From: Asaia bogorensis
Lineage (GTDB): Bacteria; Pseudomonadota; Alphaproteobacteria; Reyranellales; Reyranellaceae
DNA length: 61,977 nt
NCBI GenBank assembly: GCA_945889625.1
Contig: CAMDCE010000027.1
Location: 1 to 61,977 of the forward strand
Reading direction: 5' to 3'
Positions 9,109 to 15,819 of the stretch are shown in pieces (position 1 is the stretch's first letter; the number at the start of each line of letters is the position of its first letter). Made by a program: the position numbers and the translations under genes. The notes below the pieces were generated by a model. The model worked only from the letters and a program-made list of their open reading frames with translations. It was not told the origin of the DNA and did no database searches.

Positions 9109-10077
9109 TCAGGGGGCCGCCACGAGATACGTCACGGCAAACAGCCGGGACTCGTCGGTCCAGGTCTCGGCGATGCCGAAACCACCGCTGCGAGCAAGCG
9201 CCTCGATGTCGGCGGAATCGTACTTGTAGGAATATTCGGTATGCACCCTCTCGCCTTCGGCGAAGGCGAAGACGTGGCCAGCGACGGTAGCCGACTGGGC
9301 CGCCAGGCTGCGGAAGTAGATCTCGATGCGGCCGTCGACTGCGTTGTAGAAGGCCTCGTGAGCGAAGCCCGAGAGATCGAAATTGGCGTCGAGTTCGCGA
9401 TTCATGCGGCGCAGCAGGTTGAGCGTGAAGGCAGCGGTGACGCCCGCCGAATCGTTGTAGGCGTCGTGCAGGCGCCGCGGATCCTTCTTGAGGTCGACGC
9501 CCAGCACCAGCGCGCCATCGTCGCCCACGAGATCGCGCGCGCGGCACATGAACGCCGTCGCCTCGTGCGGTTCGAGGTTTCCGATCGTCGAGCCTGGGAA
9601 GAAACCAAGGCGGCGCCCGCGATGCGTCATCCTCGGCAGCGAGCCGAGCGCCATGTAGTCGGCACAGACGGGCTCAACGCGCAGCGCCGGATAATCGCGG
9701 CGCAGCCGGCCGGCGGTTTCGTCGAGATGTTGTCGGGAAATGTCGATCGGGGAGTAGAGCGCCAGGTCTTCCATGGCATCGAGCAGAAGGCGCGATTTCA
9801 CGCTCGAGCCGCTTCCGAATTCAATCAGCGCCGCGCCCGGGCCGGCGCGGCTCGCGACGTCGGCCGCGTGACGCTTCAAGATCTCGGCCTCGGCGCGCGT
9901 CAAATAGTATTCGGGCAGATCGCAAATCTGGTCGAACAGTTCCGAGCCGCGTGCGTCGTAGAGGAACTTCGCCGGAAGGGCGCGCGGGCGGCGCGACAGG
10001 CCGGCCACGGCGGCGCGGCGGAATTCGTCGCGGTCAGCCGAGTGCGCGACATCGAGAGCAAGTACGGAGCCGTTCAT
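9109..10077 (-). CDS. egtD: L-histidine N-alpha-methyltransferase EgtD
   Basis: 322 residues of the Methyltransf_33/EgtD family, which trimethylates histidine to hercynine using S-adenosylmethionine, the first step of ergothioneine synthesis. LYDARGSELFDQICDLPEYY (about 41-60) and IEFGSGSSVKSRLLL are the family's conserved substrate and SAM-binding blocks; FFPGSTIGNLEP and LVLGVDLKKD follow as expected. Length is typical. Its ATG overlaps the egtB stop (ATGA), so the pair is translated together. egtA, egtC and egtE are not nearby; many proteobacteria keep only egtB-egtD together. Confidence 0.93.
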   Translation of the reverse strand: MNGSVLALDVAHSADRDEFRRAAVAGLSRRPRALPAKFLYDARGSELFDQICDLPEYYLTRAEAEILKRHAADVASRAGPGAALIEFGSGSSVKSRLLLDAMEDLALYSPIDISRQHLDETAGRLRRDYPALRVEPVCADYMALGSLPRMTHRGRRLGFFPGSTIGNLEPHEATAFMCRARDLVGDDGALVLGVDLKKDPRRLHDAYNDSAGVTAAFTLNLLRRMNRELDANFDLSGFAHEAFYNAVDGRIEIYFRSLAAQSATVAGHVFAFAEGERVHTEYSYKYDSADIEALARSGGFGIAETWTDESRLFAVTYLVAAP

Positions 10078-11267
10078 CGGAGATCCTCTGCCAGCCGGAT
10101 TCCCCCGAACATCCAGCGTGCGTCCGGCGGGAAGAAGTTGCGATAGGTCGTGCGGATATGGTCGCTCGGCGTGGCGGCGCAACCACCCCGCAGCACCATT
10201 TGGTTGGCCATGAACTTGCCGTTGTATTCGCCGATTGCGCCCGGCGGTTCGCGATAGCCAGGATAGGCGACATAGGGACTGGCGGTCCATTCCCAGACCT
10301 CGCCCGTGCCCTGCACTGCAGCCGCCGCCACCTCCCATTCCTGCTCGCGCGGCAGGCGCTTGCCCGCCCACTTGGCGAAGGCCGCGGCCTCGAAGGCGCT
10401 GACGTGGCAGACCGGCTGGGCCAGATCGAGCGGCCGCAGCCCCGAGAGCGTGAAGACCCGCCAGTCACTGCCGTCCTGTTGCCAGTATAGCGGCGCTTGC
10501 CAGTCGCGCTGCTTGACGCACTCCCAGCCGGCTGACAGCCAGAGTTCGGGCCGCCGATAGCCGCCGTCGTCGATGAAGGCGAGGTACTCGCCGCAGTTGG
10601 TCGGCCGCGAGCCTAGTGCGAACGGCTCCAGCCACACGCGATGGCGCGGGCTTTCATTGTCGAAGGCGAAGCCTTGCCCGTCATGGCCGATCTCGACCAT
10701 GCCGCCTTCGAAATCCTGCCAGGCCAGCGGCTCGGCCTTGTCCTTCGGCGCCATGGCGGCCCGGTAGGCGGGCTTCAGAGGATTGAGCGAGAGCAGGTGC
10801 TTGGCATCCATCAACAGCAGCTCCTGGTGCTGCTGCTCGTGATGCAGGCCGAGCTCGACGATCGATTCCCACGCGCCGGCGCCGCTGTCGATCAATGCCG
10901 CCATGGCATCCGATACGTGCCGGCGATAGGCCATGATCTCCGCGACGCCGGGCCGGGTGATCATTCCGCGCTGGGGGCGTGGATGGCGCGGTCCCACGGC
11001 CTCGTAATAGGAGTTGAAGAGATACTCGTAGGCCGGGTCGAACGCGCGATAGCCGCGCGCATGCGGACCAAGCACGAAGGTTTCGAAGAACCAGGTGGTG
11101 TGCGCCAGGTGCCATTTGGTTGGGCTGGCGTCCGCCATCGACTGCACTGTCTGGTCTTCGGCGGACAGCGGAGCGGCGAGTTGCTCGGTATGCGCGCGCA
11201 CTGACAGGAATCGGCCCGGGCGCGACACGTCGTGCGCGGTCACGTTACGCGTTACCAGGTTCGACAC
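10074..11267 (-). CDS. egtB: Ergothioneine sulfoxide synthase EgtB
   Basis: 397 residues with an N-terminal DinB_2 domain and a C-terminal FGE-sulfatase domain. Iron ligands should be His56 (WHLAHTTW) and the HxxxH pair His143/His147 in LHHEQQHQELLL. The FGE part carries FEGGMVEIGHDG and the C-terminal RTTYRNFFPP. The enzyme joins hercynine to a cysteine thiol with O2. The segment between EWEVAA and EVWEWTAS is very short compared with what I expect in this family, so a surface loop is reduced. First gene of egtB-egtD. Confidence 0.93.
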   Translation of the reverse strand: MSNLVTRNVTAHDVSRPGRFLSVRAHTEQLAAPLSAEDQTVQSMADASPTKWHLAHTTWFFETFVLGPHARGYRAFDPAYEYLFNSYYEAVGPRHPRPQRGMITRPGVAEIMAYRRHVSDAMAALIDSGAGAWESIVELGLHHEQQHQELLLMDAKHLLSLNPLKPAYRAAMAPKDKAEPLAWQDFEGGMVEIGHDGQGFAFDNESPRHRVWLEPFALGSRPTNCGEYLAFIDDGGYRRPELWLSAGWECVKQRDWQAPLYWQQDGSDWRVFTLSGLRPLDLAQPVCHVSAFEAAAFAKWAGKRLPREQEWEVAAAAVQGTGEVWEWTASPYVAYPGYREPPGAIGEYNGKFMANQMVLRGGCAATPSDHIRTTYRNFFPPDARWMFGGIRLAEDLR

Positions 11268-11372
11268 GACACCTCCGCACCGGTCTCAACGCCCGGCCAG
11301 AATAGCCGGTTGCAATGTCTGCGTCGCGAGCACTCTTATGTTAGCCTCGACTTGCCCACCGAAGGGAAGCAA

Positions 11373-12281
11373 GTGCCGATTTGCGAAATCGACCCGTGGC
11401 GTACTCAATATTTCGAGAGTGTCGCCTGCCCCGCCGACGTTTTCATTCCCACTGAGGACAGCGACGCCTGGACCTGGTACCCCGCCCATCGCTGGGTCTA
11501 CGACAAGCTTGCCGTCGCCCTCAGTCAGAATCTGGCAGCAGCGCCTCATGGCGTCGCGCCCGGCACCTATCCGGTTTTCTCCAAGCCGATCTACAACCTT
11601 AAAGGTATGGGCGTCGGCAGTCGCGCCCTCGCCTCCGCCGCCGACTATGCCGCGGCCTATCAGCCCGGCCACTTCTGGTCGACCCTGCTCACCGGCGAGC
11701 ATGTCAGCAGCGACGTCGCCGTCGTCGACGGCGTGCCACGCTGGTGGCGCCACGCCCGTGGCCTGGCGAGCGGCGACGGGACTTTCGATCATTGGGAGAT
11801 CCGCGCCGAGGCCGACCGCGCGGTCGAGCAATGGTGCGATACCTGGTGCCGGCGCCATCTTGTCGGCTTCACCGGGATGATCAATCTCGAGACCATCGGG
11901 GCACGCATCATCGAGGTGCATCTGCGATTTGCCGATCAATGGCCCGACCTCTACGGCGAACGCTGGGTGGAAGCGCTGGTCCGACTTTACGCCAGGCACG
12001 AATGGACGTTCGACGATTCGCGGAGACGCACCGGCTACAGCGTCGTCCTTTTCGTGCCGCACGGGCCGCGCTACCGCCATCCGCCGCCGGAGCTGCGTCA
12101 GGAGATCGCCGCGATGTCCGGCGTCTGCAGCCTGCAGATCACCTTTCACGAAGGCTTGGCGCCCGATCGTCATGCCATGCCGCCCGGTGGCTTTCGCGTC
12201 GCCATCGTCAACTGCTGGGATCGCGCCGCCGGCAACGCAGCGCGCGAACGGCTGCGGTCCCACTTTACCGTCAATGCCTGA
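11373..12281 (+). CDS. Conserved protein of unknown function divergent from egtBD (possible ATP-grasp-like C terminus)
   Basis: 302 residues from a GTG at 11373, chosen for the GAAGGGA ribosome-binding sequence six bases before it. It is rich in Trp and Tyr. GFTGMINLETIGARIIEVHL followed by RFADQWPDLYGERWVEALVRLY recalls the last strand and acid/Asn metal ligands of ATP-grasp enzymes, but I do not see a clear N-terminal lobe, so this is only a suggestion. It points away from egtB with about 105 bp between the starts. Its stop abuts the stop of the convergent lipoprotein gene. Confidence 0.6.
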   Translation: MPICEIDPWRTQYFESVACPADVFIPTEDSDAWTWYPAHRWVYDKLAVALSQNLAAAPHGVAPGTYPVFSKPIYNLKGMGVGSRALASAADYAAAYQPGHFWSTLLTGEHVSSDVAVVDGVPRWWRHARGLASGDGTFDHWEIRAEADRAVEQWCDTWCRRHLVGFTGMINLETIGARIIEVHLRFADQWPDLYGERWVEALVRLYARHEWTFDDSRRRTGYSVVLFVPHGPRYRHPPPELRQEIAAMSGVCSLQITFHEGLAPDRHAMPPGGFRVAIVNCWDRAAGNAARERLRSHFTVNA

Positions 12282-12617
12282 CTAGGCCGGCCGGCGATAG
12301 GCGATCTCGCGCTGCACGCAACGATCGTGGCGCTCCGTGCCGAGGACCAGGCCGTAGGAGATGCAGGCGTCCTGCGAGTCCGCGACCATGCGTGCTTCGG
12401 CGTAGTCGGTGCCCATGCGGCCACGACGACGGGCGGCGGCTTCGCGGGCAGCGCAAAGGCGATAGCCCTCGGTGCCTGGCGGATAGCCATAGTAGGCGCA
12501 CGAGTCCTCGGCAGGCGTCGGAACGACCACGGTCTTGGTCTCAGTATGCGAGCAGGCCGCGACCAGGACGCCGACAGCCAACGCAATGCAAAGGCGATAC
12601 GATATGACAGCTTCCAG
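12282..12617 (-). CDS. Four-cysteine repeat lipoprotein, paralogue 1
   Basis: A short lipoprotein with a lipobox (VLVAACS) and a mature part of about 90 residues. It holds two copies of C-x2-YG-x7-[YFH]-x2-C, separated by a linker with YAEAR and VADSQ. Two paralogues lie at 13720-14031 and 23769-24086. The start is a puzzle: no in-frame ATG or GTG exists between the stop of the upstream DUF1328 gene and the signal peptide. An in-frame TTG at 12581 would leave only nine residues before the lipid cysteine; 12617 (CTG) is used here because it gives a normal signal peptide. It probably shares the transcript and stress promoter of DUF1328, 23 bp upstream. Confidence 0.6.
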   Translation of the reverse strand: MEAVISYRLCIALAVGVLVAACSHTETKTVVVPTPAEDSCAYYGYPPGTEGYRLCAAREAAARRRGRMGTDYAEARMVADSQDACISYGLVLGTERHDRCVQREIAYRRPA

Positions 12618-12640
12618 GAATGAAGGTTCGTTCGCCGTGA

Positions 12641-12808
12641 CTACAGATTCCTGCGGAGGAAACCCGCGAAGAGGCTGACGACGAACAGAACCAACGCAAT
12701 GACGAACAGGATCTGCGCCATACCGGTCGCGGTGGAGGCGATGCCGCCGAAACCGAACACGGCGGCCACCAAGGCAACCACCAGAAACATCAACGCCCAG
12801 TACAACAT
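12641..12808 (-). CDS. DUF1328 small membrane protein (YtjA family)
   Basis: 55 residues beginning [20 protein letters not shown] and ending FAGFLRRNL, with two transmembrane segments around a GGIASTA turn. This is the DUF1328 pattern of tiny inner-membrane proteins common in stress regulons. A perfect EcfG-type promoter (12843-12868) lies about 35 bases upstream, so general-stress control is likely. The four-cysteine lipoprotein gene follows. Confidence 0.9.
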   Translation of the reverse strand: MLYWALMFLVVALVAAVFGFGGIASTATGMAQILFVIALVLFVVSLFAGFLRRNL

Positions 12809-12842
12809 GGTTCACTCCCTTGGTGAGCGTATGCGCAGCCAT

Positions 12843-12868
12843 AACGCGATCTGTGTAGACACGGTTCC
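12843..12868 (-). promoter_or_regulatory. EcfG-type promoter for DUF1328: GGAAC-N17-CGTT
   Basis: On the minus strand, GGAAC at 12868-12864 and CGTT at 12846-12843 with 17 bases between, matching the alphaproteobacterial EcfG consensus. It ends 34 bases before the DUF1328 ATG. Confidence 0.82.
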
Positions 12869-12911
12869 CGGTCCCGCAGGCGGACCCCAGCGAAAAGCTG
12901 CCTCGTGCGGC

Positions 12912-12936
12912 GCAACTACAGGGACAGTCCGGCGTT
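12912..12936 (+). promoter_or_regulatory. EcfG-type promoter variant: GCAAC-N16-CGTT
   Basis: GCAAC at 12912-12916 and CGTT at 12933-12936, 16 bases apart, 39 bases before the ATG of the 45-residue membrane protein. It is back-to-back with the DUF1328 promoter, giving a divergent pair. The -35 differs from consensus by one base, as at three other sites in this island. Confidence 0.7.
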
Positions 12937-12975
12937 CCCTTGAACTGAGTCCCCTTTGTGAATACGGAGGCTCCC

Positions 12976-13113
12976 ATGCAACGCGACCTCACGCCGGTCG
13001 AAGCGCGCAGCGGCATTGTCAGCGGCCGGATCATTCTCGTCTTGATCGCCTCCTCCCTTGGAGCCGTCATCGCTCTAGCGTTGGCCTGGGCCCTGCTCTA
13101 CGCGCGGCACTAG
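12976..13113 (+). CDS. 45-residue single-pass membrane protein
   Basis: Starts MQRDLTPVEARSGIVSGR, followed by one long hydrophobic segment (IILVLIASSLGAVIALALAW) and a short basic tail. A GGAGG at 12966-12970 sits five bases before the ATG, and an EcfG-type promoter lies upstream, which together make a real gene likely. Function unknown. Confidence 0.75.
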   Translation: MQRDLTPVEARSGIVSGRIILVLIASSLGAVIALALAWALLYARH

Positions 13114-13135
13114 GCAGGCGGCGAGTAGCGTTGGC

Positions 13136-13375
13136 ATGTCTAGACCCGCACACAAGCTCACCGATGCCGAAGGCGCGTTGCTTGACGAGATCGCCCTCCT
13201 CGCCCGCGACGCCGGCCCCGAGGTGGCGATCAAGGACCTCGAATTGCGCCTGGAGGACCGCGGCTTCAGCGATATCCAGACGCGTCGGGCTTTGATGTCG
13301 CTGCTGCGCCGTGGCCAGGTCGCGTTGTCGGGCGCAAAAAGAGTGGCATGCACGGCTCATGGCAACCGCCCGTAG
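13136..13375 (+). CDS. 79-residue hypothetical protein, winged-helix-like
   Basis: Mostly helical: LTDAEGALLDEIALLARD, then DLELRLEDRGFSDIQTRRALMSLLRRGQV, which reads like a small winged-helix fold. It starts 22 bases after the 45-residue membrane protein and is probably on the same stress-controlled transcript. I do not recognise a named family. Confidence 0.55.
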   Translation: MSRPAHKLTDAEGALLDEIALLARDAGPEVAIKDLELRLEDRGFSDIQTRRALMSLLRRGQVALSGAKRVACTAHGNRP

Positions 13376-13418
13376 CGGTGCGTGGATGACAGCCGCCCAG
13401 GCGCCTTGAGCAATCCGG

Positions 13419-13688
13419 TCAGGCCGGCTCGTTGTACTCGGAGTGCCGGCGCACGAAATCGACGACGAAGCTGCAGGCCGGCACGATCTTGAAGCCGCGG
13501 CGGCGCGCGTCGTCGAGCGCTTCTCGGACTAATTGCGAGCCGACCCCCTTGCCCTTGTCGGCGCCTGGAACTTCGGTATGGGTGAAGACCAGCCGGTCGC
13601 CCTGCTGATGATAAACCGCAATGGCGAGGCCGTGATCGCTATCGAGCTCGTAGCGGCTGAGCGCCGCATTGTGCCTCACCGACGGCAT
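13419..13688 (-). CDS. Small GNAT-like N-acetyltransferase (YidJ/NATD1 type)
   Basis: 89 residues. FTHTEVP, then GKGVGSQLVREALDDARRRG (the acetyl-CoA binding helix), then KIVPACSFVVDFVRRHSEY fit the short Acetyltransf_CG/NATD1 family, which is about this length. The ATG at 13688 gives MPSVRHNAALSRYEL. It follows paralogue 2 of the four-cysteine lipoproteins by 31 bases on the same strand, so it is likely part of that stress transcript. Substrate unknown. Confidence 0.8.
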   Translation of the reverse strand: MPSVRHNAALSRYELDSDHGLAIAVYHQQGDRLVFTHTEVPGADKGKGVGSQLVREALDDARRRGFKIVPACSFVVDFVRRHSEYNEPA

Positions 13689-13719
13689 GCGCCGACCAAC
13701 GACCAACGAGGAGTCCCGG

Positions 13720-14031
13720 CTAGCCCGGTTGTCGGGCCGCGTGCTCGGCACGCACGCAGCGTTCGTATCGATCGCTGTAGGGATGAAGGCCGTACGACTG
13801 GCAAGCCGCCTGCGAGTCCGCCACGATGCGCGCCTCCGCATAGCTCGGCGACATGCGTCCGCTCCGACGTGCCGCGGCCTCGCGGTCGCGGCACAGCAGG
13901 TATTCCGGAGTGCCGGTACGGAAGCCGTAAGCCGAGCAGGCGTCTTCCACGACCACGACCGTGCGGGTCTCGGTGGCACAGCCGGCCAGGCCAAGTGCCA
14001 CCAGGCCAGCCAGAGCAATGCGATTGAACAT
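13720..14031 (-). CDS. Four-cysteine repeat lipoprotein, paralogue 2
   Basis: 103 residues: signal peptide MFNRIALAGLVALGLAGC with lipobox, then TETRTVVVVED and two copies of C-x2-YG-x7-Y-x2-C (ACSAYGFRTGTPEYLLC and ACQSYGLHPYSDRYERC). The linker between them has SYAEARIVADSQ, shared with the paralogues. Four mature cysteines in two equally spaced pairs suggest disulfides in the periplasm. An EcfG-type promoter lies 41 bases upstream. The gene sits where the 3' part of a peptide-binding protein gene should be. Confidence 0.8.
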   Translation of the reverse strand: MFNRIALAGLVALGLAGCATETRTVVVVEDACSAYGFRTGTPEYLLCRDREAAARRSGRMSPSYAEARIVADSQAACQSYGLHPYSDRYERCVRAEHAARQPG

Positions 14032-14071
14032 TCCACACCTCCGCAGGACGGCTTTTGTGCCTCCGCCCTAC

Positions 14072-14096
14072 AACGCAGTGAAATGCCTCGAGTTCC
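14072..14096 (-). promoter_or_regulatory. EcfG-type promoter for lipoprotein paralogue 2: GGAAC-N16-CGTT
   Basis: Minus-strand GGAAC at 14096-14092 and CGTT at 14075-14072, 16 bases apart, about 41 bases before the lipoprotein ATG. It lies at the broken end of the truncated peptide-binding protein gene. Confidence 0.82.
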
Positions 14097-14458
14097 CGTC
14101 GCTTGATCGAGGCCGCACAATCGGCGGCGGTGACGGGGCCGCCGTCATGCCACCTGAGGCCGGGGCGCAACGTGAACCTCCAGCTGAGCTTGTCGGGGGA
14201 GCTCTCCCAGCTCTCGACCATCTGCGGCTTGATTTCGCCCTTCTCGTTGATGGCGAACAGCATGTCGAAGACGTGCAGACCGAAGGTCCGCGTGATCGTC
14301 GCGGTTATGAAATGCGGATCGAGGAACTTCACCTCGGACTCGAGCACGATGTTGAGGGCTTTCGCTGCGCGCGCCTCATGCGGCCGTATGAAGGAGGCGG
14401 CTGCCAGAGCGGCACCGCCTGCCAAAGTCGTCCGCCGCCCCAATCCGATTGTGCGCAT
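14097..14458 (-). pseudogene. Truncated peptide/dipeptide ABC transporter substrate-binding protein (SBP_bac_5), N-terminal remnant
   Basis: The first 120 or so codons read as a normal extracellular peptide-binding protein: a Tat-like leader (GLGRRTTLAGGAALAAASFI), then SEVKFLDPHF, FDMLFAINEKGEIKPQMVES and LRPGLRWHDGGPVTAADCAA. Homology stops at about SIKR, where a full protein would have some 400 more residues. The frame runs on without sense into the lipoprotein promoter region. No transporter permease genes are nearby. The product would be non-functional. Confidence 0.8.
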
Positions 14459-14506
14459 ACGCTACCCCCAAAAGACTTGGGAGACCGTAGCGTCGTTTCG
14501 CGGCAA

Positions 14507-14546
14507 ACGAAAAGGGCCCCTCTGCCGCCAGGCGGCAGCGAGGCCC
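14507..14546 (-). terminator. Intrinsic terminator after the secreted 191-residue gene
   Basis: A long GC-rich stem (14514-14545, pairing around CTGCCGCC/GGCGGCAG with two mismatches) is followed on the minus strand by TTTTCGTTT. It starts 24 bases beyond the stop of the gene at 14570-15145. Confidence 0.8.
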
Positions 14547-14569
14547 GATTGCGCTCGACCTGAAATGTC

Positions 14570-15145
14570 TTAGGTCGGTGTCATGACCCGGCAGGTCACC
14601 GAGTCGACGAAGAGTTCGGTCGGAGGTCCGCGAACGGCAACACCCAGACGTTCACCCGGACCGGCCGGCGGGACGATGACACGCGTGTCCTGCACCTTCT
14701 GGACGCCATTGGTAAACTGGCAGCCCACCACGACATCGATGATGCTGGCGCTGTTGTTGGTCACGTACAGGACAGTCAACCAATGCCGACCGGGCACTGC
14801 CTGAAGCGACGGCGCGTCGAGGGTGACGATCGGCACGTTAGGCCCCGCCGTAACGGGGACAGTGCCCATCAGGTTGGCCCGCGGACGCTGGACGACGACG
14901 CCTTCGACGGCCCCACCCTGGCTGCGCGGGTCGAACGCCCGGTTGACGTACGCATTCGGGTTGGGGTTGGGATTGACGTCTTGCTCGTTGAATTGCGGAG
15001 TCCAGACCTTGCCGGTCCTGGCATCGCGGAACTGCGGCATGCCGGCGGCCACGTTGGCGCCGCTCTGCGCCATTGCCGAGACCGCCAGCCCCAGGGCCGC
15101 AAGGCCGCAAAGTGCCAGTGTCGTGCAGCGAACCGCCGGTTTCAT
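14570..15145 (-). CDS. Secreted hypothetical protein
   Basis: 191 residues with a signal peptide (about residues 1-26, cleavage near AMAQSGA). The mature part begins with an Asn/Pro-rich linker (NEQDVNPNPNPNAYVNRAF). The second half is mostly beta (LTVLYVTNNSASIIDVVVGC, ERLGVAVRGP). There are two mature cysteines. The family is unknown to me. It begins 12 bases after the exported CsbD gene and shares its EcfG-type promoter, so a periplasmic stress role is inferred. Confidence 0.7.
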   Translation of the reverse strand: MKPAVRCTTLALCGLAALGLAVSAMAQSGANVAAGMPQFRDARTGKVWTPQFNEQDVNPNPNPNAYVNRAFDPRSQGGAVEGVVVQRPRANLMGTVPVTAGPNVPIVTLDAPSLQAVPGRHWLTVLYVTNNSASIIDVVVGCQFTNGVQKVQDTRVIVPPAGPGERLGVAVRGPPTELFVDSVTCRVMTPT

Positions 15146-15157
15146 GACGTCCTCCGC

Positions 15158-15463
15158 TCACATGCTCTTGTATTTATGTTCCCAGCCGCTCACCTGCGCC
15201 TCCGCCTCTTCGCGGGTGACGCCGTAGCGGGTCTGGATCTTGCCGACGAGCTGCTCGCGGCGGCCCTGAATTTCCAACAGGTCGTCATCGGTGAGCTTGC
15301 CCCATTGTTCCTTCACCGCGCCCTTGGTCTGGACCCAGCTACCCTTGATCTTTTCCCAGATCGTCAGGGCTTCCGACTGCGTCGTTTGGGTGTGCGCAGT
15401 CATCGGAATGGTGCCTAAGAAGGTGACAGCCGCGCAGGCAGCAAGAATCGCAATTGGACGCAT
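15158..15463 (-). CDS. Exported CsbD-family stress protein
   Basis: 101 residues: an N-terminal signal peptide (MRPIAILAACAAVTFLGTIP) and a CsbD core (WEKIKGSWVQTKGAVKEQWG, LTDDDLLEIQGRREQLVGKI, RYGVTREEAEAQV). CsbD proteins are abundant general-stress products; most are cytoplasmic, so export is notable. A cytoplasmic relative lies at 21489-21686. Both have a GCAAC-N16-CGTT promoter. First gene of a pair with the secreted protein downstream. Confidence 0.88.
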   Translation of the reverse strand: MRPIAILAACAAVTFLGTIPMTAHTQTTQSEALTIWEKIKGSWVQTKGAVKEQWGKLTDDDLLEIQGRREQLVGKIQTRYGVTREEAEAQVSGWEHKYKSM

Positions 15464-15515
15464 GTGAAATCTCCTCTGCTGGACATCGCGCAGGCTGTGC
15501 GCTTCGCTGCCCACT

Positions 15516-15540
15516 AACGCCCAAAAACCGGGAAGGTTGC
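15516..15540 (-). promoter_or_regulatory. EcfG-type promoter variant for exported CsbD: GCAAC-N16-CGTT
   Basis: Minus-strand GCAAC at 15540-15536 and CGTT at 15519-15516 with 16 bases between, 53 bases before the CsbD ATG. Confidence 0.7.
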
Positions 15541-15554
15541 TGACCCTCAGCCGT

Positions 15555-15740
15555 TCACGGCCATAGCGATCTGAGGAACAGCGCCAGAGGCACCGCAATC
15601 GCGATGGCGCCGTAGAGGTCCAACAACTCCCCGTCCAATGGGCCGGATTGCTCCTGGTGCACGACTTCTTCTCTGGTCCGTGCGTCGGCGGCACCCAGGC
15701 TTGTCATGTGCGGCCTGGCAGGCAGGCGTAGGGTGAACAT
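15555..15740 (-). CDS. 61-residue C-terminally anchored membrane protein
   Basis: MFTLRLPARPHMTSLGAADA, an acidic middle (EEVVHQEQSGPLDGELLD) and a C-terminal hydrophobic segment (LYGAIAIAVPLALFLRSLW). A GGAGG lies eight bases before the ATG and an EcfG-type promoter (15773-15798) upstream, so I take it as a real stress-controlled gene. Function unknown. Confidence 0.7.
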   Translation of the reverse strand: MFTLRLPARPHMTSLGAADARTREEVVHQEQSGPLDGELLDLYGAIAIAVPLALFLRSLWP

Positions 15741-15772
15741 GTCGCCACACCTCCTCGGGTATGTGACTGTTT

Positions 15773-15798
15773 AACGCTATGGTGGCGCCATCGGTTGC
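15773..15798 (-). promoter_or_regulatory. EcfG-type promoter variant: GCAAC-N17-CGTT
   Basis: Minus-strand GCAAC at 15798-15794 and CGTT at 15776-15773 with 17 bases between, 32 bases before the ATG of the 61-residue membrane protein. Confidence 0.68.
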
Positions 15799-15819
15799 GC
15801 GGCGCGCGCGCTGGCCGGA

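Noticed and set aside
12641..13070. Long minus-strand frame (12282-13070) as one 262-residue protein
   Set aside because: Its upper part is out of frame over the DUF1328 gene and promoter; only the C-terminal lipoprotein portion is protein-like.
13089..14120. The long minus-strand frame 13419-14120 as a single acetyltransferase
   Set aside because: Only the part from 13688 downward is GNAT-like; the rest is a shadow of lipoprotein paralogue 2.
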